Both the position numbers and the translations under genes were made by a program. A stretch of 41,230 nucleotides of DNA from Candidatus Competibacteraceae bacterium (GTDB lineage: Bacteria > Pseudomonadota > Gammaproteobacteria > Competibacterales > Competibacteraceae): the NCBI GenBank assembly GCA_003989065.1, contig RXIW01000027.1, forward strand, positions 1-41,230, written 5' to 3'. A model generated the notes under the pieces. It worked only from the letters and a program-made list of their open reading frames with translations, was not told where the DNA came from and made no database searches. Shown piece after piece: positions 16,028 through 25,489 of the stretch. Positions within the stretch are counted from its first letter, which is position 1; every line of letters starts with the position of its first letter.

Positions 16028-16618
16028 ATGTCGGCACGCATAGCGACGGTCCAGCGCGACACCTTGGAAACGCGGATCCAGGTCCGCATCAACCTGGATG
16101 GCGCCGGCAGTGCGCGGCTCGCCACCGGTTTGCCCTTTCTCGACCACATGCTCGATCAAATCGCCCGCCACGGCCTGATCGACCTGGAGATCGAAGCCCA
16201 GGGCGACCTTCACATCGACGCCCACCACACGGTCGAAGACGTCGGCATCACCCTCGGCCAGGCGATCCGGCAGGCGCTGGGCGACAAACGCGCCATCCGT
16301 CGCTACGGCCACGCCTACGTGCCGCTGGACGAAGCCCTGTCCCGAGTGGTGCTGGACTGCTCCGGCCGCCCCGGACTGGAATATTTCGTCGAGTTTCCCC
16401 GCGCCCGCATCGGCGAATTCGACGTCGATCTATTCCGCGAATTCTTCCAGGGCTTCGTCAACCATGCCCTGATCACGCTGCACATCGACAATCTGCGCGG
16501 CCGCAATGCCCACCATATCGCCGAAACCGTGTTCAAGGCTTTCGGCCGCGCGTTGCGGATGGCGGTCGAACCCGACCCGCGCGCAACCGGCATTCCCTCG
16601 ACCAAGGGCAGCCTATAA
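16028..16618 (+). CDS. hisB: Imidazoleglycerol-phosphate dehydratase
   Basis: 196 residues, the usual length of the monofunctional enzyme of histidine biosynthesis that dehydrates imidazole glycerol phosphate to imidazole acetol phosphate. Metal-binding histidine motifs are present in both halves: [11 protein letters not shown] and [11 protein letters not shown] early, [10 protein letters not shown] and [17 protein letters not shown] late. The start [17 protein letters not shown] is family-typical. It lacks the phosphatase half found in E. coli HisB, as in most non-enteric bacteria. It is the first gene of the his-tat block. Confidence 0.97.
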   Translation: MSARIATVQRDTLETRIQVRINLDGAGSARLATGLPFLDHMLDQIARHGLIDLEIEAQGDLHIDAHHTVEDVGITLGQAIRQALGDKRAIRRYGHAYVPLDEALSRVVLDCSGRPGLEYFVEFPRARIGEFDVDLFREFFQGFVNHALITLHIDNLRGRNAHHIAETVFKAFGRALRMAVEPDPRATGIPSTKGSL

Positions 16619-16670
16619 GGTCCATTTCCGACCCTCACCCTTCCGCATCCGCCTCACGCGAGTCCTCCGC

Positions 16671-17312
16671 ATGGCCAGCAGCATTGCAATCATCGATTAC
16701 GGCATGGGCAACCTGCGCTCCGTCGCCAAGGCCCTCGAATACGTCGCCCCCGATGCCCGGGTGCGGGTAACCCAGCATCGTCACGACATTCTCCAGGCCG
16801 ATCGGGTGGTCTTTCCCGGCCAGGGCTCGATCCGCGACTGCCTGCACGAATTGCGGCGCTGGAATCTGGTGGATGTGGTGCGCGAAGCCGCGCTCAGCAA
16901 GCCCTTCCTGGGCCTGTGCCTGGGACCACAGGCCCTGCTGGACTTCAGCGAGGAAAATGGCGGCATGGAATGCCTAGGCGTCTTGCCGGGACGCGTGGTC
17001 TGGTTTGGCGAACTGCGCGATCCCGCTACCGGCGAGCGGCTCAAGGTGCCGCACATGGGGTGGAATCAAGTCCATCAGCTGCACCAGCATCCGCTGTGGC
17101 GTGGTATTCCCCAAGACAGCCGCTTTTATTTCGTCCATAGTTATTATCTGCAACCCGCGGACCCCACCCTGGCGGTCGGCAGCACCGCCTACGGTTTCGA
17201 CTTCACTTCGGCGATCGCGCGGCACAACATCTTCGCTGTGCAATTCCATCCGGAAAAGAGCGCTCAGGCGGGACTGCGACTGCTCGCCAATTTCGCGGAG
17301 TGGAATCCCTAG
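16671..17312 (+). CDS. hisH: Imidazole glycerol phosphate synthase, glutaminase subunit
   Basis: 213 residues, a class I glutamine amidotransferase that supplies ammonia to HisF. The ATG at 16671 begins MASSIAIIDYGMGNLRSV, the typical HisH opening, although the frame is open further upstream. The nucleophile is C83 in GLCLGPQ; most HisH proteins read GxCLGMQ, so the Pro after Gly is a small departure. The His-Glu pair lies in FAVQFHPEKS. It lies 52 bases after hisB and precedes hisA. Confidence 0.95.
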   Translation: MASSIAIIDYGMGNLRSVAKALEYVAPDARVRVTQHRHDILQADRVVFPGQGSIRDCLHELRRWNLVDVVREAALSKPFLGLCLGPQALLDFSEENGGMECLGVLPGRVVWFGELRDPATGERLKVPHMGWNQVHQLHQHPLWRGIPQDSRFYFVHSYYLQPADPTLAVGSTAYGFDFTSAIARHNIFAVQFHPEKSAQAGLRLLANFAEWNP

Positions 17313-17354
17313 TAACCTCCATCTGGATGAATGTGTTGCTGGAAGAATCTGGCC

Positions 17355-18095
17355 ATGTTGCTCATACCTGCGATTGATTTGAAAGACGGTAAATGCGTGC
17401 GACTGCGCCAAGGGCGCATGGAAGACTCGACGGTCTTCTCGGACGATCCGCTGGCCATGGCCGACCGTTGGGTCCAGGCCGGCGCTCACCGCCTGCATCT
17501 GGTCGATCTGAACGGCGCTTTCGCCGGTCAGCCGGTCAATGCCCAGGTGATCCGACGCATTGTGCAGCAGTTCCCCGACTTGGCGATCCAGGTCGGCGGC
17601 GGCATCCGCGACGAGCAGACCGTGGAAACCTATCTGGATGCGGGCGTCCAATTCGTCATCATCGGTACCAAGGCCGTGCAAGATCCGCATTTCATCAACG
17701 ACCTGTGCCTGGAATTTCCGGGCCACGTGATGGTGGGGCTGGACGCCAAGGACGGACGGGTAGCCATCAACGGCTGGTCCAAACTGTCCAAGCACGACGC
17801 CATCGATCTTGCTCAGATCTTTGAACGCGACGGCGTGGAAGCGATCATCTATACCGACATCAGTCGCGACGGCATGATGCAAGGCGTCAATGTCGAAGCG
17901 ACGGTCCGGCTGGCGCAAGCGATCAGCATTCCGGTCATCGCCTCCGGCGGGGTCAGCACCCTGGACGACATACGCGCGCTGTGCGCAGTCGAAAAGGAAG
18001 GCATCACGGGCGCGATCATCGGGCGGGCGCTGTACGATGGAGCCATCGACCTGGTCGAAGCGCAACGGCTGGCCAATCCAGCGGAGAGCACTTGA
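17355..18095 (+). CDS. hisA: ProFAR isomerase (phosphoribosylformimino-AICAR-P isomerase)
   Basis: 246 residues, a beta/alpha-barrel isomerase of histidine synthesis. The ATG at 17355 gives [17 protein letters not shown] with the first catalytic aspartate; the second lies in [13 protein letters not shown]. Phosphate-binding glycines are in QVGGGIRDE and [10 protein letters not shown]. hisF starts one base after its stop codon. No unusual features. Confidence 0.97.
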   Translation: MLLIPAIDLKDGKCVRLRQGRMEDSTVFSDDPLAMADRWVQAGAHRLHLVDLNGAFAGQPVNAQVIRRIVQQFPDLAIQVGGGIRDEQTVETYLDAGVQFVIIGTKAVQDPHFINDLCLEFPGHVMVGLDAKDGRVAINGWSKLSKHDAIDLAQIFERDGVEAIIYTDISRDGMMQGVNVEATVRLAQAISIPVIASGGVSTLDDIRALCAVEKEGITGAIIGRALYDGAIDLVEAQRLANPAEST

Positions 18096-18096
18096 A

Positions 18097-18870
18097 ATGG
18101 GATTGGCAAAACGCATCATCCCCTGTCTGGATGTGGATCGAGGCCGGGTAGTCAAGGGCGTCAAGTTCGTGGAAATCCGCGACGCCGGCGATCCGGTGGA
18201 AATCGCCCGCCGCTATGACCAGCAGGGCGCCGACGAACTCACGTTCCTCGACATCACTGCCAGCTCCGACGACCGCGCCACCATGGTGCATGTCGTGGAG
18301 CAGGTCGCCAGCCAGGTGTTCATTCCGTTGACGGTGGGTGGCGGCATCCGCACCCTGGACGATGTACGGCGCATGTTGAACGCTGGCGCGGATAAAGTGT
18401 CCATTAACACCGCAGCCATCGCGCAACCCGAGTTCGTGCGCGAGGCGGCCGAACGCTTCGGCAATCAATGCATCGTGGTGGCCATCGACGCCAAGGCCGT
18501 GCATCAACAAGGCGAAACGCCGCGCTGGGAAATCTTCACCCACGGCGGCCGCCGGCCCACCGGCATCGATGCGGTGGCGTGGGCGCAGCGGATGAACGCC
18601 TATGGCGCTGGGGAAATCCTGCTGACCAGTATGGATCGCGACGGCACCAAGCGCGGTTTCGACCTGGATCTGACCCGCGCCATCAGCGAAGCGGTCAGCA
18701 TTCCCGTGATTGCCTCCGGCGGCGTCGGCACCCTGGATCACCTAGCCGATGGCATTCTGCTCGGCAAGGCCGACGCGGTATTGGCCGCCAGCATCTTTCA
18801 TTTCGCCGAATACAGCATCGAACAGGCCAAACGCTACCTGCAGACGCGCGGTATCGAAGTCAGACTATGA
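18097..18870 (+). CDS. hisF: Imidazole glycerol phosphate synthase, cyclase subunit
   Basis: 257 residues, the barrel partner of HisH that makes imidazole glycerol phosphate and AICAR. The start [21 protein letters not shown] carries the first catalytic Asp; the second lies in [13 protein letters not shown]. The frame is open upstream inside hisA, but this ATG directly after the hisA stop and the conserved opening fix the start. It is followed by a hairpin before hisI. Confidence 0.97.
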   Translation: MGLAKRIIPCLDVDRGRVVKGVKFVEIRDAGDPVEIARRYDQQGADELTFLDITASSDDRATMVHVVEQVASQVFIPLTVGGGIRTLDDVRRMLNAGADKVSINTAAIAQPEFVREAAERFGNQCIVVAIDAKAVHQQGETPRWEIFTHGGRRPTGIDAVAWAQRMNAYGAGEILLTSMDRDGTKRGFDLDLTRAISEAVSIPVIASGGVGTLDHLADGILLGKADAVLAASIFHFAEYSIEQAKRYLQTRGIEVRL

Positions 18871-18875
18871 ATTTT

Positions 18876-18897
18876 CGCTTCCCCCTATGGGGGAGCG
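18876..18897 (+). other. Intercistronic hairpin between hisF and hisI
   Basis: CGCTTCCCCC pairs with GGGGGAGCG around a TAT loop with one bulged T. It fills much of the 45-base gap before hisI. There is no T run, so it is more likely an RNA stability or processing element than a terminator, and hisI probably remains in the operon. Confidence 0.5.
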
Positions 18898-18915
18898 ATC
18901 GCAATTGAGGGGTTT

Positions 18916-19305
18916 ATGACCGACGACTGGTTGGAATGCATCAAATGGACGGTGGACGGCCTGGTGCCCGCGATTGCCCAGGATAGCGCCAGCGGCCGGG
19001 TGCTGATGATGGCCTGGATGAACCGGGAATCCTTGCAGCGCACGGTGGAGTACGGCGAGGCGGTCTACTGGTCCCGCACGCGCCAGCAGCTTTGGCACAA
19101 GGGCGAAACCTCCGGCAATATCCAGAAGGTGCGCAGTATCCGGATGGACTGTGATCACGACGTGCTGTTGCTCGACATCGAACAGATCGGCGGCGTCGCC
19201 TGCCACACCGGTCGACAGAGCTGCTTCTTCGAAGAATTGCGCAACGGCGAATGGGTTGTGACCGATCCGGTGTTGATCGATCCACGCGAGATGTACGGCT
19301 CATGA
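18916..19305 (+). CDS. hisI: Phosphoribosyl-AMP cyclohydrolase
   Basis: 129 residues, monofunctional enzyme opening the purine ring of PR-AMP in histidine synthesis. Typical motifs are [30 protein letters not shown], the metal ligands in [10 protein letters not shown], and the cysteines of [17 protein letters not shown] precedes the ATG. The stop overlaps hisE by ATGA. In enterics HisI is fused to HisE; here the two are separate coupled genes. Confidence 0.96.
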   Translation: MTDDWLECIKWTVDGLVPAIAQDSASGRVLMMAWMNRESLQRTVEYGEAVYWSRTRQQLWHKGETSGNIQKVRSIRMDCDHDVLLLDIEQIGGVACHTGRQSCFFEELRNGEWVVTDPVLIDPREMYGS

Positions 19306-19625
19306 GCGACGATATCCTGGGCGAGCTGGCCGCCACGCTGGAAGCACGCAAACAGGCTGATCCCACCAGCTCCTACGTAGCCCGCCTGTACGCCAAGGGC
19401 CTGGACGCCATCCTCAAGAAGGTCGGGGAGGAAGCCACCGAAACCCTGCTGGCCGCCAAAAGCGGCGACCGCGAACATCTGGTGCGCGAAACCGCCGATC
19501 TCTGGTTTCATACCCTGGTCATGTTGGCCCATCAGAATCTGGGGCCCGAGGCGGTCCTGAGCGAATTGCAGCGCCGTTTCGGCGTGTCCGGGCTGGTCGA
19601 AAAAGCTTCCCGCCCTCACGATTAA
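19302..19625 (+). CDS. hisE: Phosphoribosyl-ATP pyrophosphatase
   Basis: 107 residues, an all-helical MazG-like enzyme removing pyrophosphate from PR-ATP, the step before HisI. Motifs are [33 protein letters not shown] and [13 protein letters not shown]. The ATG at 19302 overlaps the hisI stop, giving translational coupling; an in-frame upstream start inside hisI is less likely. It ends 43 bases before tatA. Confidence 0.95.
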   Translation: MSDDILGELAATLEARKQADPTSSYVARLYAKGLDAILKKVGEEATETLLAAKSGDREHLVRETADLWFHTLVMLAHQNLGPEAVLSELQRRFGVSGLVEKASRPHD

Positions 19626-19668
19626 TCCTCATTAATCCCGCCGTTCTCCTGTTAACGAGGCCCCCATC

Positions 19669-19932
19669 ATGCGTTTCAGTATTTGGGAATTGCTGCTCAT
19701 CCTGATCATCGTCCTGGTATTGTTCGGCGGCGCACGGCTGCGCAACCTCGGTTCCGACCTGGGCGCGGCCATCCGTGGCTTCCGCGACTCCATGAAGGAA
19801 GGCGCCAAACCGGAGACGGCCGAGGAAGACCCCAAGAAACTCGAGCAGCCGACCACGGCCCAGGCCAGGACCGGCGAAGCTGCCGCTACGGCCGCGCCCG
19901 ACCCACTGGCTAAGGAACGCGATAAGGTCTGA
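19669..19932 (+). CDS. tatA: Twin-arginine translocase subunit TatA
   Basis: 87 residues. One N-terminal membrane helix (FSIWELLLILIIVLVLFGG), the hinge, then an amphipathic helix (LRNLGSDLGAAIRGFRDSMK) and an acidic/Ala-rich tail. It oligomerises to form the size-flexible pore of the Tat system for folded proteins. Placement of tatABC after hisIE is a common gammaproteobacterial and betaproteobacterial arrangement. Confidence 0.95.
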   Translation: MRFSIWELLLILIIVLVLFGGARLRNLGSDLGAAIRGFRDSMKEGAKPETAEEDPKKLEQPTTAQARTGEAAATAAPDPLAKERDKV

Positions 19933-19951
19933 CTAGCGGATCAGGTCCATC

Positions 19952-20470
19952 ATGTTCGAAATCGGTTTTTGGGAATTGGTCATGGTCGGCGTCGTCGCGC
20001 TGATCGTGGTCGGGCCGGAACGCCTGCCCGGACTGGCGCGCACTGCCGGTTTATGGCTGGGTAAAGCCCGGCGGATCTTCGCCGAGGTCAAGGCGGAGGT
20101 GGATCGCGAGCTGCATCTGGAGGAACTGAAGCAGACGCTACGCCAACAGGCCGAACTGAATCCCATCAAGGATCTGAACGAGCAGATCCACTCGATCCGC
20201 CAGGATCTCCAGGCCGAGATCGACAATCCGGGTCCACTGTCAGGTGGTCAGCCGCCCGCTCCAGCGAACGCGCCACTCCCCGCCGATCAGGCTCCGCCGG
20301 GTTCCGGGCCGGCATCGACACCGCCGTCGCCGAACGGATCAGTACAGCTGCAGAAACGGGATTCGACCATGCCATTCCCAATGCCGCCGTCGGTCGCGAC
20401 CCTACCGCAGCCTGAGCAGGCAACGCCAGCTACACCCCAGCAGCCTCCACAACCTCCGACTGCGAACTGA
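19952..20470 (+). CDS. tatB: Twin-arginine translocase subunit TatB
   Basis: 172 residues. The opening MFEIGFWELVMVGVVALIVV with GPERLP is the TatB signature, followed by a long amphipathic/coiled helix (about 45-95) and a Pro/Gln-rich disordered tail (about 100-172). With TatC it forms the receptor for twin-arginine signal peptides in the inner membrane. It lies 19 bases after tatA and 5 bases before tatC. Confidence 0.95.
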   Translation: MFEIGFWELVMVGVVALIVVGPERLPGLARTAGLWLGKARRIFAEVKAEVDRELHLEELKQTLRQQAELNPIKDLNEQIHSIRQDLQAEIDNPGPLSGGQPPAPANAPLPADQAPPGSGPASTPPSPNGSVQLQKRDSTMPFPMPPSVATLPQPEQATPATPQQPPQPPTAN

Positions 20471-20475
20471 CCCCC

Positions 20476-21237
20476 GTGTCCGACGTCGATCACGAACAAC
20501 CTCTCATCAGCCACCTTCTCGAACTTCGCAGCCGATTGTTGCGCATGGTGGTCGGCATATTGCTGATTTTCGTGGCGCTGTCGCCGTTTTCCAATCCGAT
20601 CTACACCACCCTGGCCGGCCCGCTGCTCAAGCACCTACCGGCCCAGAGCAGCATGATCGCCATCGACGTGCTGTCGCCGTTCCTGACCCCGCTCAAGTTC
20701 ACCCTGATCCTGTCGGTGTTTCTCACCATACCGTGGACCCTGTACCAGGTTTGGGCGTTCGTCGCACCGGGCCTGTATCAGCGGGAAAAACGGCTGATCC
20801 TGCCGGTTCTGCTGTCCAGCATCCTGCTGTTCTACTGTGGGATGGCGTTTGCCTACTTCGTGATCATGCCGCTGTTCTTCGCCTTCCTGACCGGCACCGC
20901 GCCGCAGGGCGTGGCGGTCATGACCGACATCAACCACTATCTCGACTTCGTGTTGACGATGTTCTTCGCCTTCGGCGTGGCCTTCGAGGTGCCGGTGGCG
21001 ACCGTCATTCTGGTGTTGATCGGCGTGATCACCCCCGACGCTCTGGCGGCCAAACGTCCCTATGTAATCGTCGGCGCTTTCATCGTCGGGATGCTGCTGA
21101 CGCCGCCGGATGTCATTTCGCAAACCCTGCTGGCGTTACCAATGTGGTTGCTGTTCGAGGCGGGTGTATTCATCGCCCGTCTGCTGCTGCGTCGGCGCAG
21201 CGCCGAGGCGGCCACCCAGTCGCTCAGCGAGCGATAG
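20476..21237 (+). CDS. tatC: Twin-arginine translocase subunit TatC
   Basis: 253 residues, polytopic inner-membrane protein with six membrane helices. Typical motifs are LISHLLELRSRLLRMV, YQVWAFVAPGLYQREKR and the later FAFGVAFEVPV. The start is a GTG at 20476, five bases after the tatB stop; a downstream ATG would remove the conserved N-terminal HLxELR region. It binds signal peptides with TatB. It is convergent with opgH 23 bases away, with no obvious terminator between. Confidence 0.96.
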   Translation: MSDVDHEQPLISHLLELRSRLLRMVVGILLIFVALSPFSNPIYTTLAGPLLKHLPAQSSMIAIDVLSPFLTPLKFTLILSVFLTIPWTLYQVWAFVAPGLYQREKRLILPVLLSSILLFYCGMAFAYFVIMPLFFAFLTGTAPQGVAVMTDINHYLDFVLTMFFAFGVAFEVPVATVILVLIGVITPDALAAKRPYVIVGAFIVGMLLTPPDVISQTLLALPMWLLFEAGVFIARLLLRRRSAEAATQSLSER

Positions 21238-21260
21238 CGCGGTCCGCCCAGCGCCTCCTA

Positions 21261-23336
21261 TCATGGCAACAGACCGGCATTGGCCGGTGGCCGACTCCAA
21301 AACAGGGCGTGCAAACTCTGCAACGTGCCCGGATCGGTAATCAGGTCGCGCTTCTGCGCCGAATTGAGGCTGTCCGGCCCATCTTCCTCCAACTGATTGA
21401 TCAGTCCCTGCAGATAATGCTGACGGCGTTTGTTCGGCGGCTCGCGCTCCGGCAACAGCGACAGATGCAGGGCATTGACATAGGGATCGGTCAGCACCTG
21501 GACGAAGCGATTGGCCTGCGTCTCCCGCAGCACCGGCAACACCGGCTCGCAGCTTTGCAGATGGTCGTCCAGATAGCGCAGCACCGCCGGTTGTTCGGTT
21601 TCCTCGGGAGTCAGGAACAACCCCCAGTCCCGCGCCTTGCGGCCCAGAGCGATGCTGCTTGACAGGATCGACACCGGAATCGACAACACCAGTCCGAGCA
21701 GCACGGGAATGAACCACCAGAAAAACGCCGGAACGTAGCGGTAGCTCAAGACCCCGGCGACGATGCCGATCAAGGTTTGGACACCGTGGGTCGCCAATGC
21801 CTCTCCAAAGCTGGTCATGTGATCACCGCGCTGCTGTGGCGGCCAACCCACGGCGCGCCGCATCAGGATGGCGAACACGAACTTGGTCTGGAACAACATC
21901 AGCACCGGCGCGGTAAGTACCGAAAATACTGTTTCCAATACCACACTGAGGGTGGCATTGATGATGCCGCCATAGGCGCGCGCCACACGACGCTCCTTGA
22001 GCAGTAAGAGTAACGCCAGCAACTTGGGCAGGAACAGCATGGTCAGGGTGACCAGCAGCACGGTCGTCATCTCGACGGTGAACGAAATGGGCCAGACCGG
22101 CACCCAGTTTTCCCCGAAGAAGTACACCGGCCGTTGCTGGGCCTGGATGAATGCCTCGGCGCCGGTGGCGATCAGGAAGAACAGCCATAGCGGCGAGGCC
22201 GCATAGGACATGACCCCCATCAGGAAGTGCAGGCGGCTCAGGCCATTGAAACCACGCGACATGGCCAGCCGCAGATGCTGGAGATTGCCCTGACACCAGC
22301 GTCGATCCCGTTTGGCGTAGTCGATCAGGGTCGGTGGCAATTCTTCATAGCCACCTTCCAGATCGTAGGCCAGCCACACGTCCCAACCGGCGCGCCGCAG
22401 CAGGGCCGCTTCGACGAAATCGTGGCTGAGAATCTCGCCGCCGAACGGCTCGCGCCCCGGTAGTTTCGGCAGACCGCAGCAGTCCAGGAACGGCTGGACC
22501 CGCAGGATGGCGTTATGACCCCAATAATTGCTCTCGCCCAATTGCCAGTAATTCAGGCCGGCGGTAAACATCCGGCCATAGATGCTGCCGGCGAACTGCA
22601 GGATACGGGCAAACAGCGACTCGCGATTGACCGGTACCGGCGGAGTCTGGATCAGCGCCACCCGTGGATGGCGCTCCATCATCCCCACCATCTCCACCAG
22701 CATTTCGCCCTTCATGATACTGTCGGCGTCCAGCACGATCATGTAACGGTAGCGACTGCCCCAGCGCGTGCAGAAATCCTCCAGATTGCCGCTCTTGCGG
22801 CTGGTGTTCTCCGGCCGGTTGCGATAGAAGATGCGGCCCTTGCCATCCAGCGCCCGCACCATGTCTTGCCAGCGCAGCTCCTCCTCGACCCAGACTTCGG
22901 GATCGCGGGTATCGCTGAGGATGAAGAAATCGAAACCGTTGAGCTGGCCGGTTTCCGCCAGCGATCGATGGATGGCGCGCAGGCCGGCGAATACCCGCTC
23001 CGAATCTTCGTTGTAGATCGGCATCAGGATCGCGGTGCGCGGAGGCGGCGCGGTGGGATCGGGCGACACGCCCGATTGACGGGAAATCGCCCAGTGGTCG
23101 CGTCCGAACAGGATGGTGAAGAAGCCCATGAACGCGGTCCAGAACGAAATGCAGATCCAGGAAAACAGGACCGCATATAGCAACAACAGGATGAATTCCA
23201 TCGGACTCAAGCCGTTGTTGTGAAATGCAGTGGCCATCAGACCCAGCGCGATCAGCGTGGTCAGGGCCACCAGCATAAAGAACACTACCCGCCTGAGGGT
23301 ATGCCCCATCACGGAGGGCCGGGGGGTTTGCGCCAT
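21261..23336 (-). CDS. opgH: Glucans biosynthesis glucosyltransferase OpgH (catalytic and membrane part)
   Basis: A family-2 glycosyltransferase in the inner membrane that builds the beta-1,2-linked backbone of osmoregulated periplasmic glucans from UDP-glucose. About 691 residues from the ATG at 23336 (a TTG at 23348 with AAGGA upstream is an alternative start). Membrane helices flank the catalytic core: ILMPIYNED, the DXD region VLDADSIMKGEM, SHDFVEAALLRRAGW and RDRRWCQGNLQH. E. coli OpgH is 847 residues with a cytoplasmic N-terminal region. Here that region appears as a separate upstream frame (23406-23939), in the same phase and parted by one TAA and 19 sense codons. Catalysis should be intact; N-terminal regulation may not be. 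Confidence 0.92.
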   Translation of the reverse strand: MAQTPRPSVMGHTLRRVVFFMLVALTTLIALGLMATAFHNNGLSPMEFILLLLYAVLFSWICISFWTAFMGFFTILFGRDHWAISRQSGVSPDPTAPPPRTAILMPIYNEDSERVFAGLRAIHRSLAETGQLNGFDFFILSDTRDPEVWVEEELRWQDMVRALDGKGRIFYRNRPENTSRKSGNLEDFCTRWGSRYRYMIVLDADSIMKGEMLVEMVGMMERHPRVALIQTPPVPVNRESLFARILQFAGSIYGRMFTAGLNYWQLGESNYWGHNAILRVQPFLDCCGLPKLPGREPFGGEILSHDFVEAALLRRAGWDVWLAYDLEGGYEELPPTLIDYAKRDRRWCQGNLQHLRLAMSRGFNGLSRLHFLMGVMSYAASPLWLFFLIATGAEAFIQAQQRPVYFFGENWVPVWPISFTVEMTTVLLVTLTMLFLPKLLALLLLLKERRVARAYGGIINATLSVVLETVFSVLTAPVLMLFQTKFVFAILMRRAVGWPPQQRGDHMTSFGEALATHGVQTLIGIVAGVLSYRYVPAFFWWFIPVLLGLVLSIPVSILSSSIALGRKARDWGLFLTPEETEQPAVLRYLDDHLQSCEPVLPVLRETQANRFVQVLTDPYVNALHLSLLPEREPPNKRRQHYLQGLINQLEEDGPDSLNSAQKRDLITDPGTLQSLHALFWSRPPANAGLLP

Positions 23337-23405
23337 GACAATATCCAAATGTCCTTGGGAAGTGGGAAAGGCATGCCGCCAGGGCGTGCGTGTAGGGCTA
23401 ACTCG

Positions 23406-23939
23406 TTACCTCGCGACCGACGACCCGCCGTCCTGTTGATGCTTACCGAGCCAGATCCGGCGCAGCGGCCCCAACGGCGAGAACGACTCGATGCGCTGGG
23501 TCGGCATCGAGTGGGGAACGGCTTCCGGCGTCGGCTCGGCCAAGGCCGCCCGCAGCGCATCGAGCGCGGGGCCGGTCTCGGCGACGGAGCCAAACAGGGC
23601 TTCGGGCCAATCCGGCACAGCCCCGCTCAACAGGGCCGCTCGCGCCGCCGTCAGCGCACGCGAAGGCTCGGGCACGCCCAACACCTGCGCCAGACGCTCG
23701 TCCAGCACCGCGCCGGCCGCAACGATCGCCTGCGCCATCGGATCCATATTCGGCATGACCGGCATGGCGGCCGCACGCTGCAGCGTCGTCTCGCTGAGCT
23801 GCGCCACCCGCTGCGGATCGCTCACGCCCAGCGCCTGCCAGTACATGCCCAGCCGGCTATACAGCTGCTCGATGGATGGCGCAGCCACCGGTTCGGGCAA
23901 ATAAAGCGGCGCTGCCGCGGTTACCTTGCCACGGTCCAC
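23406..23939 (-). CDS. Probable detached N-terminal region of OpgH, 177 aa
   Basis: A soluble 177-residue frame between opgG and the opgH catalytic part. It starts with GTG at 23939, overlapping the end of opgG by 19 bases, the coupling expected for the true opgH start. It ends at a TAA (23406-23408), and the same frame continues without another stop for 19 codons into OpgH. If read through, the product would be about 892 residues. The end (MPTQRIESFSPLGPLRRIW) loosely resembles the conserved Met-Pro/Arg stretch before the first membrane helix of long OpgH proteins. The earlier part is helical and Ala-rich. In E. coli this region binds FtsZ and slows division when UDP-glucose is high. It could be a nonsense mutation, a sequencing error or a real two-gene arrangement. 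Confidence 0.6.
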   Translation of the reverse strand: MDRGKVTAAAPLYLPEPVAAPSIEQLYSRLGMYWQALGVSDPQRVAQLSETTLQRAAAMPVMPNMDPMAQAIVAAGAVLDERLAQVLGVPEPSRALTAARAALLSGAVPDWPEALFGSVAETGPALDALRAALAEPTPEAVPHSMPTQRIESFSPLGPLRRIWLGKHQQDGGSSVAR

Positions 23940-25489
23940 TGATAGCTCCAGGTTTCCGTCAGGACATCGTTATCGAGCTTGAGGAAGCAGCGCAGCTCCG
24001 ACGGAGTCTCGTCCTGCGGCAGCAATTCGAAGGAAACCCGCCAACCGTTGGTTTGCGGATTGCGATGGGCGATCACGTTTTCGATGCGGCCAGTGGAGGC
24101 GTTGACCACGGCCTGTACTGGTGCATTTTCCGGCAGCTTGGCCAGGGTTTCGCCGCCAAAGTCGATCACGAAACGCCGCCGCTCGGGATTGACGTCGGTG
24201 GTACCGCCCGCGCCGACCCGAGTAGCTAGCGTCCGCCCGCCCGGCAACAGATTCGGTGTGTCCAGGGAGAAATACAGCCGATAGTTGTATTCCAGTTGCT
24301 GGCCCGGCTCGACCGGCTTTTCCGGATTCCAGAAGGCGGCGATGTTGTCGTAGCGCTCGGCGTCGCTGGGAATCTCGATCAACTGTACCGAACCCTTGCC
24401 CCAATCGCCCTGCGGTTCGACCCAGACGCTGGGTCGAGCATGGTAGCGGGCTTCCAGATCCTGGTAGTTGTCAAAATTGCGGTCGCGCTGCAGCAGGCCG
24501 AAACCGTGCGGGTTGTTGTCCTGAAAGGCGCTGATCCGCAGACGAACCGGATTGTTCAGGGGGCGCCAGATCCATTCGCCGTTGCCAGTCGCCATCAGCA
24601 GACCATCGGAATCGTGCACCTGTGGGCGGAAGTCGTCGAAGAACCGTTCGTTAAGCGCGCCGTGATAGAACATGCTGGTCAGTGGCGCCACCCCGAGCTT
24701 CTGTACCTTGTCGCGGATGAACAGGCTGGCCTTGACGTCGATCTGGGTGGCGATGCCGGGTTTGATGGTGAAACGGTAGGCGCCGCTCAGGCTCTGGCTA
24801 TCCATCAGCGCGTATACGGTCAGCTCGGTGGCGTCCTTGGTCGGCTTTTCCAGCCAGAATTCGCGAAACCAGGGAAATTCTTCCGGCTTGGGCATACCGG
24901 TGTCGATCGCCAGGCCCCGGGCCGAGATGCCGTAATTCTGGTTTTGGCCCACAGCGCGGAAATAGCTGGCCCCCAGGAAGACCGCAACCTCGTCATAGTA
25001 GCTGTCGGTGTGCAGCGGATATTTCACTTTGAATCCGGCAAAGCCGAGATCCTTGGGCAGATTGTCGGGCACCTTGTTGCGGCCGTAGTCGAACAAGTCG
25101 TTGGCGTATTCGACCGACTTGCTTTGGCCGTCCTCGACCACGTTGATGGCGACTTGCCGGCTAAACAGGAATCCAAGCGGGGCGAACTGGATTTCGAAAG
25201 GCAAGCCGGCATCCCGCCATAGGCTCTTGTCGGCGCGAAAGCGAATATCGCGATACTGGTCGTAATCCAGATTCTTCAGGAAATCGGGCAAGGCATTGTT
25301 GGGCGCCTGGAACGGCTGGCTGGCCAACATCTCGGCCCGTCGCCGCACATCGGCGAAGTTGAAACGTTTGGGCGGAGGCGTCGTAGTGGGGGCGGCGTCA
25401 GGGACGCTAGGGGCGCTGAAGCTCGCCATCGGACTGGCGCAGACGATCCCTGCCAGCAGGACAACACTCAACAACATTCGGAGTTTCAC
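23921..25489 (-). CDS. opgG: Glucans biosynthesis periplasmic protein OpgG
   Basis: 522 residues with a signal peptide (MLLSVVLLAGIVCASPMAS), the periplasmic partner of OpgH needed to make or branch osmoregulated periplasmic glucans. Family motifs are FADVRRRAEMLASQPF, LDYDQYRDIRFRADKSLWRD, ISARGLAIDTG, FPWFREFWLEKP and the late DFGG stretch. The start is GTG at 25489 with GGAG about ten bases upstream; an ATG four codons later is an alternative. It is the first gene of the opgGH operon. Confidence 0.95.
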   Translation of the reverse strand: MKLRMLLSVVLLAGIVCASPMASFSAPSVPDAAPTTTPPPKRFNFADVRRRAEMLASQPFQAPNNALPDFLKNLDYDQYRDIRFRADKSLWRDAGLPFEIQFAPLGFLFSRQVAINVVEDGQSKSVEYANDLFDYGRNKVPDNLPKDLGFAGFKVKYPLHTDSYYDEVAVFLGASYFRAVGQNQNYGISARGLAIDTGMPKPEEFPWFREFWLEKPTKDATELTVYALMDSQSLSGAYRFTIKPGIATQIDVKASLFIRDKVQKLGVAPLTSMFYHGALNERFFDDFRPQVHDSDGLLMATGNGEWIWRPLNNPVRLRISAFQDNNPHGFGLLQRDRNFDNYQDLEARYHARPSVWVEPQGDWGKGSVQLIEIPSDAERYDNIAAFWNPEKPVEPGQQLEYNYRLYFSLDTPNLLPGGRTLATRVGAGGTTDVNPERRRFVIDFGGETLAKLPENAPVQAVVNASTGRIENVIAHRNPQTNGWRVSFELLPQDETPSELRCFLKLDNDVLTETWSYQWTVAR

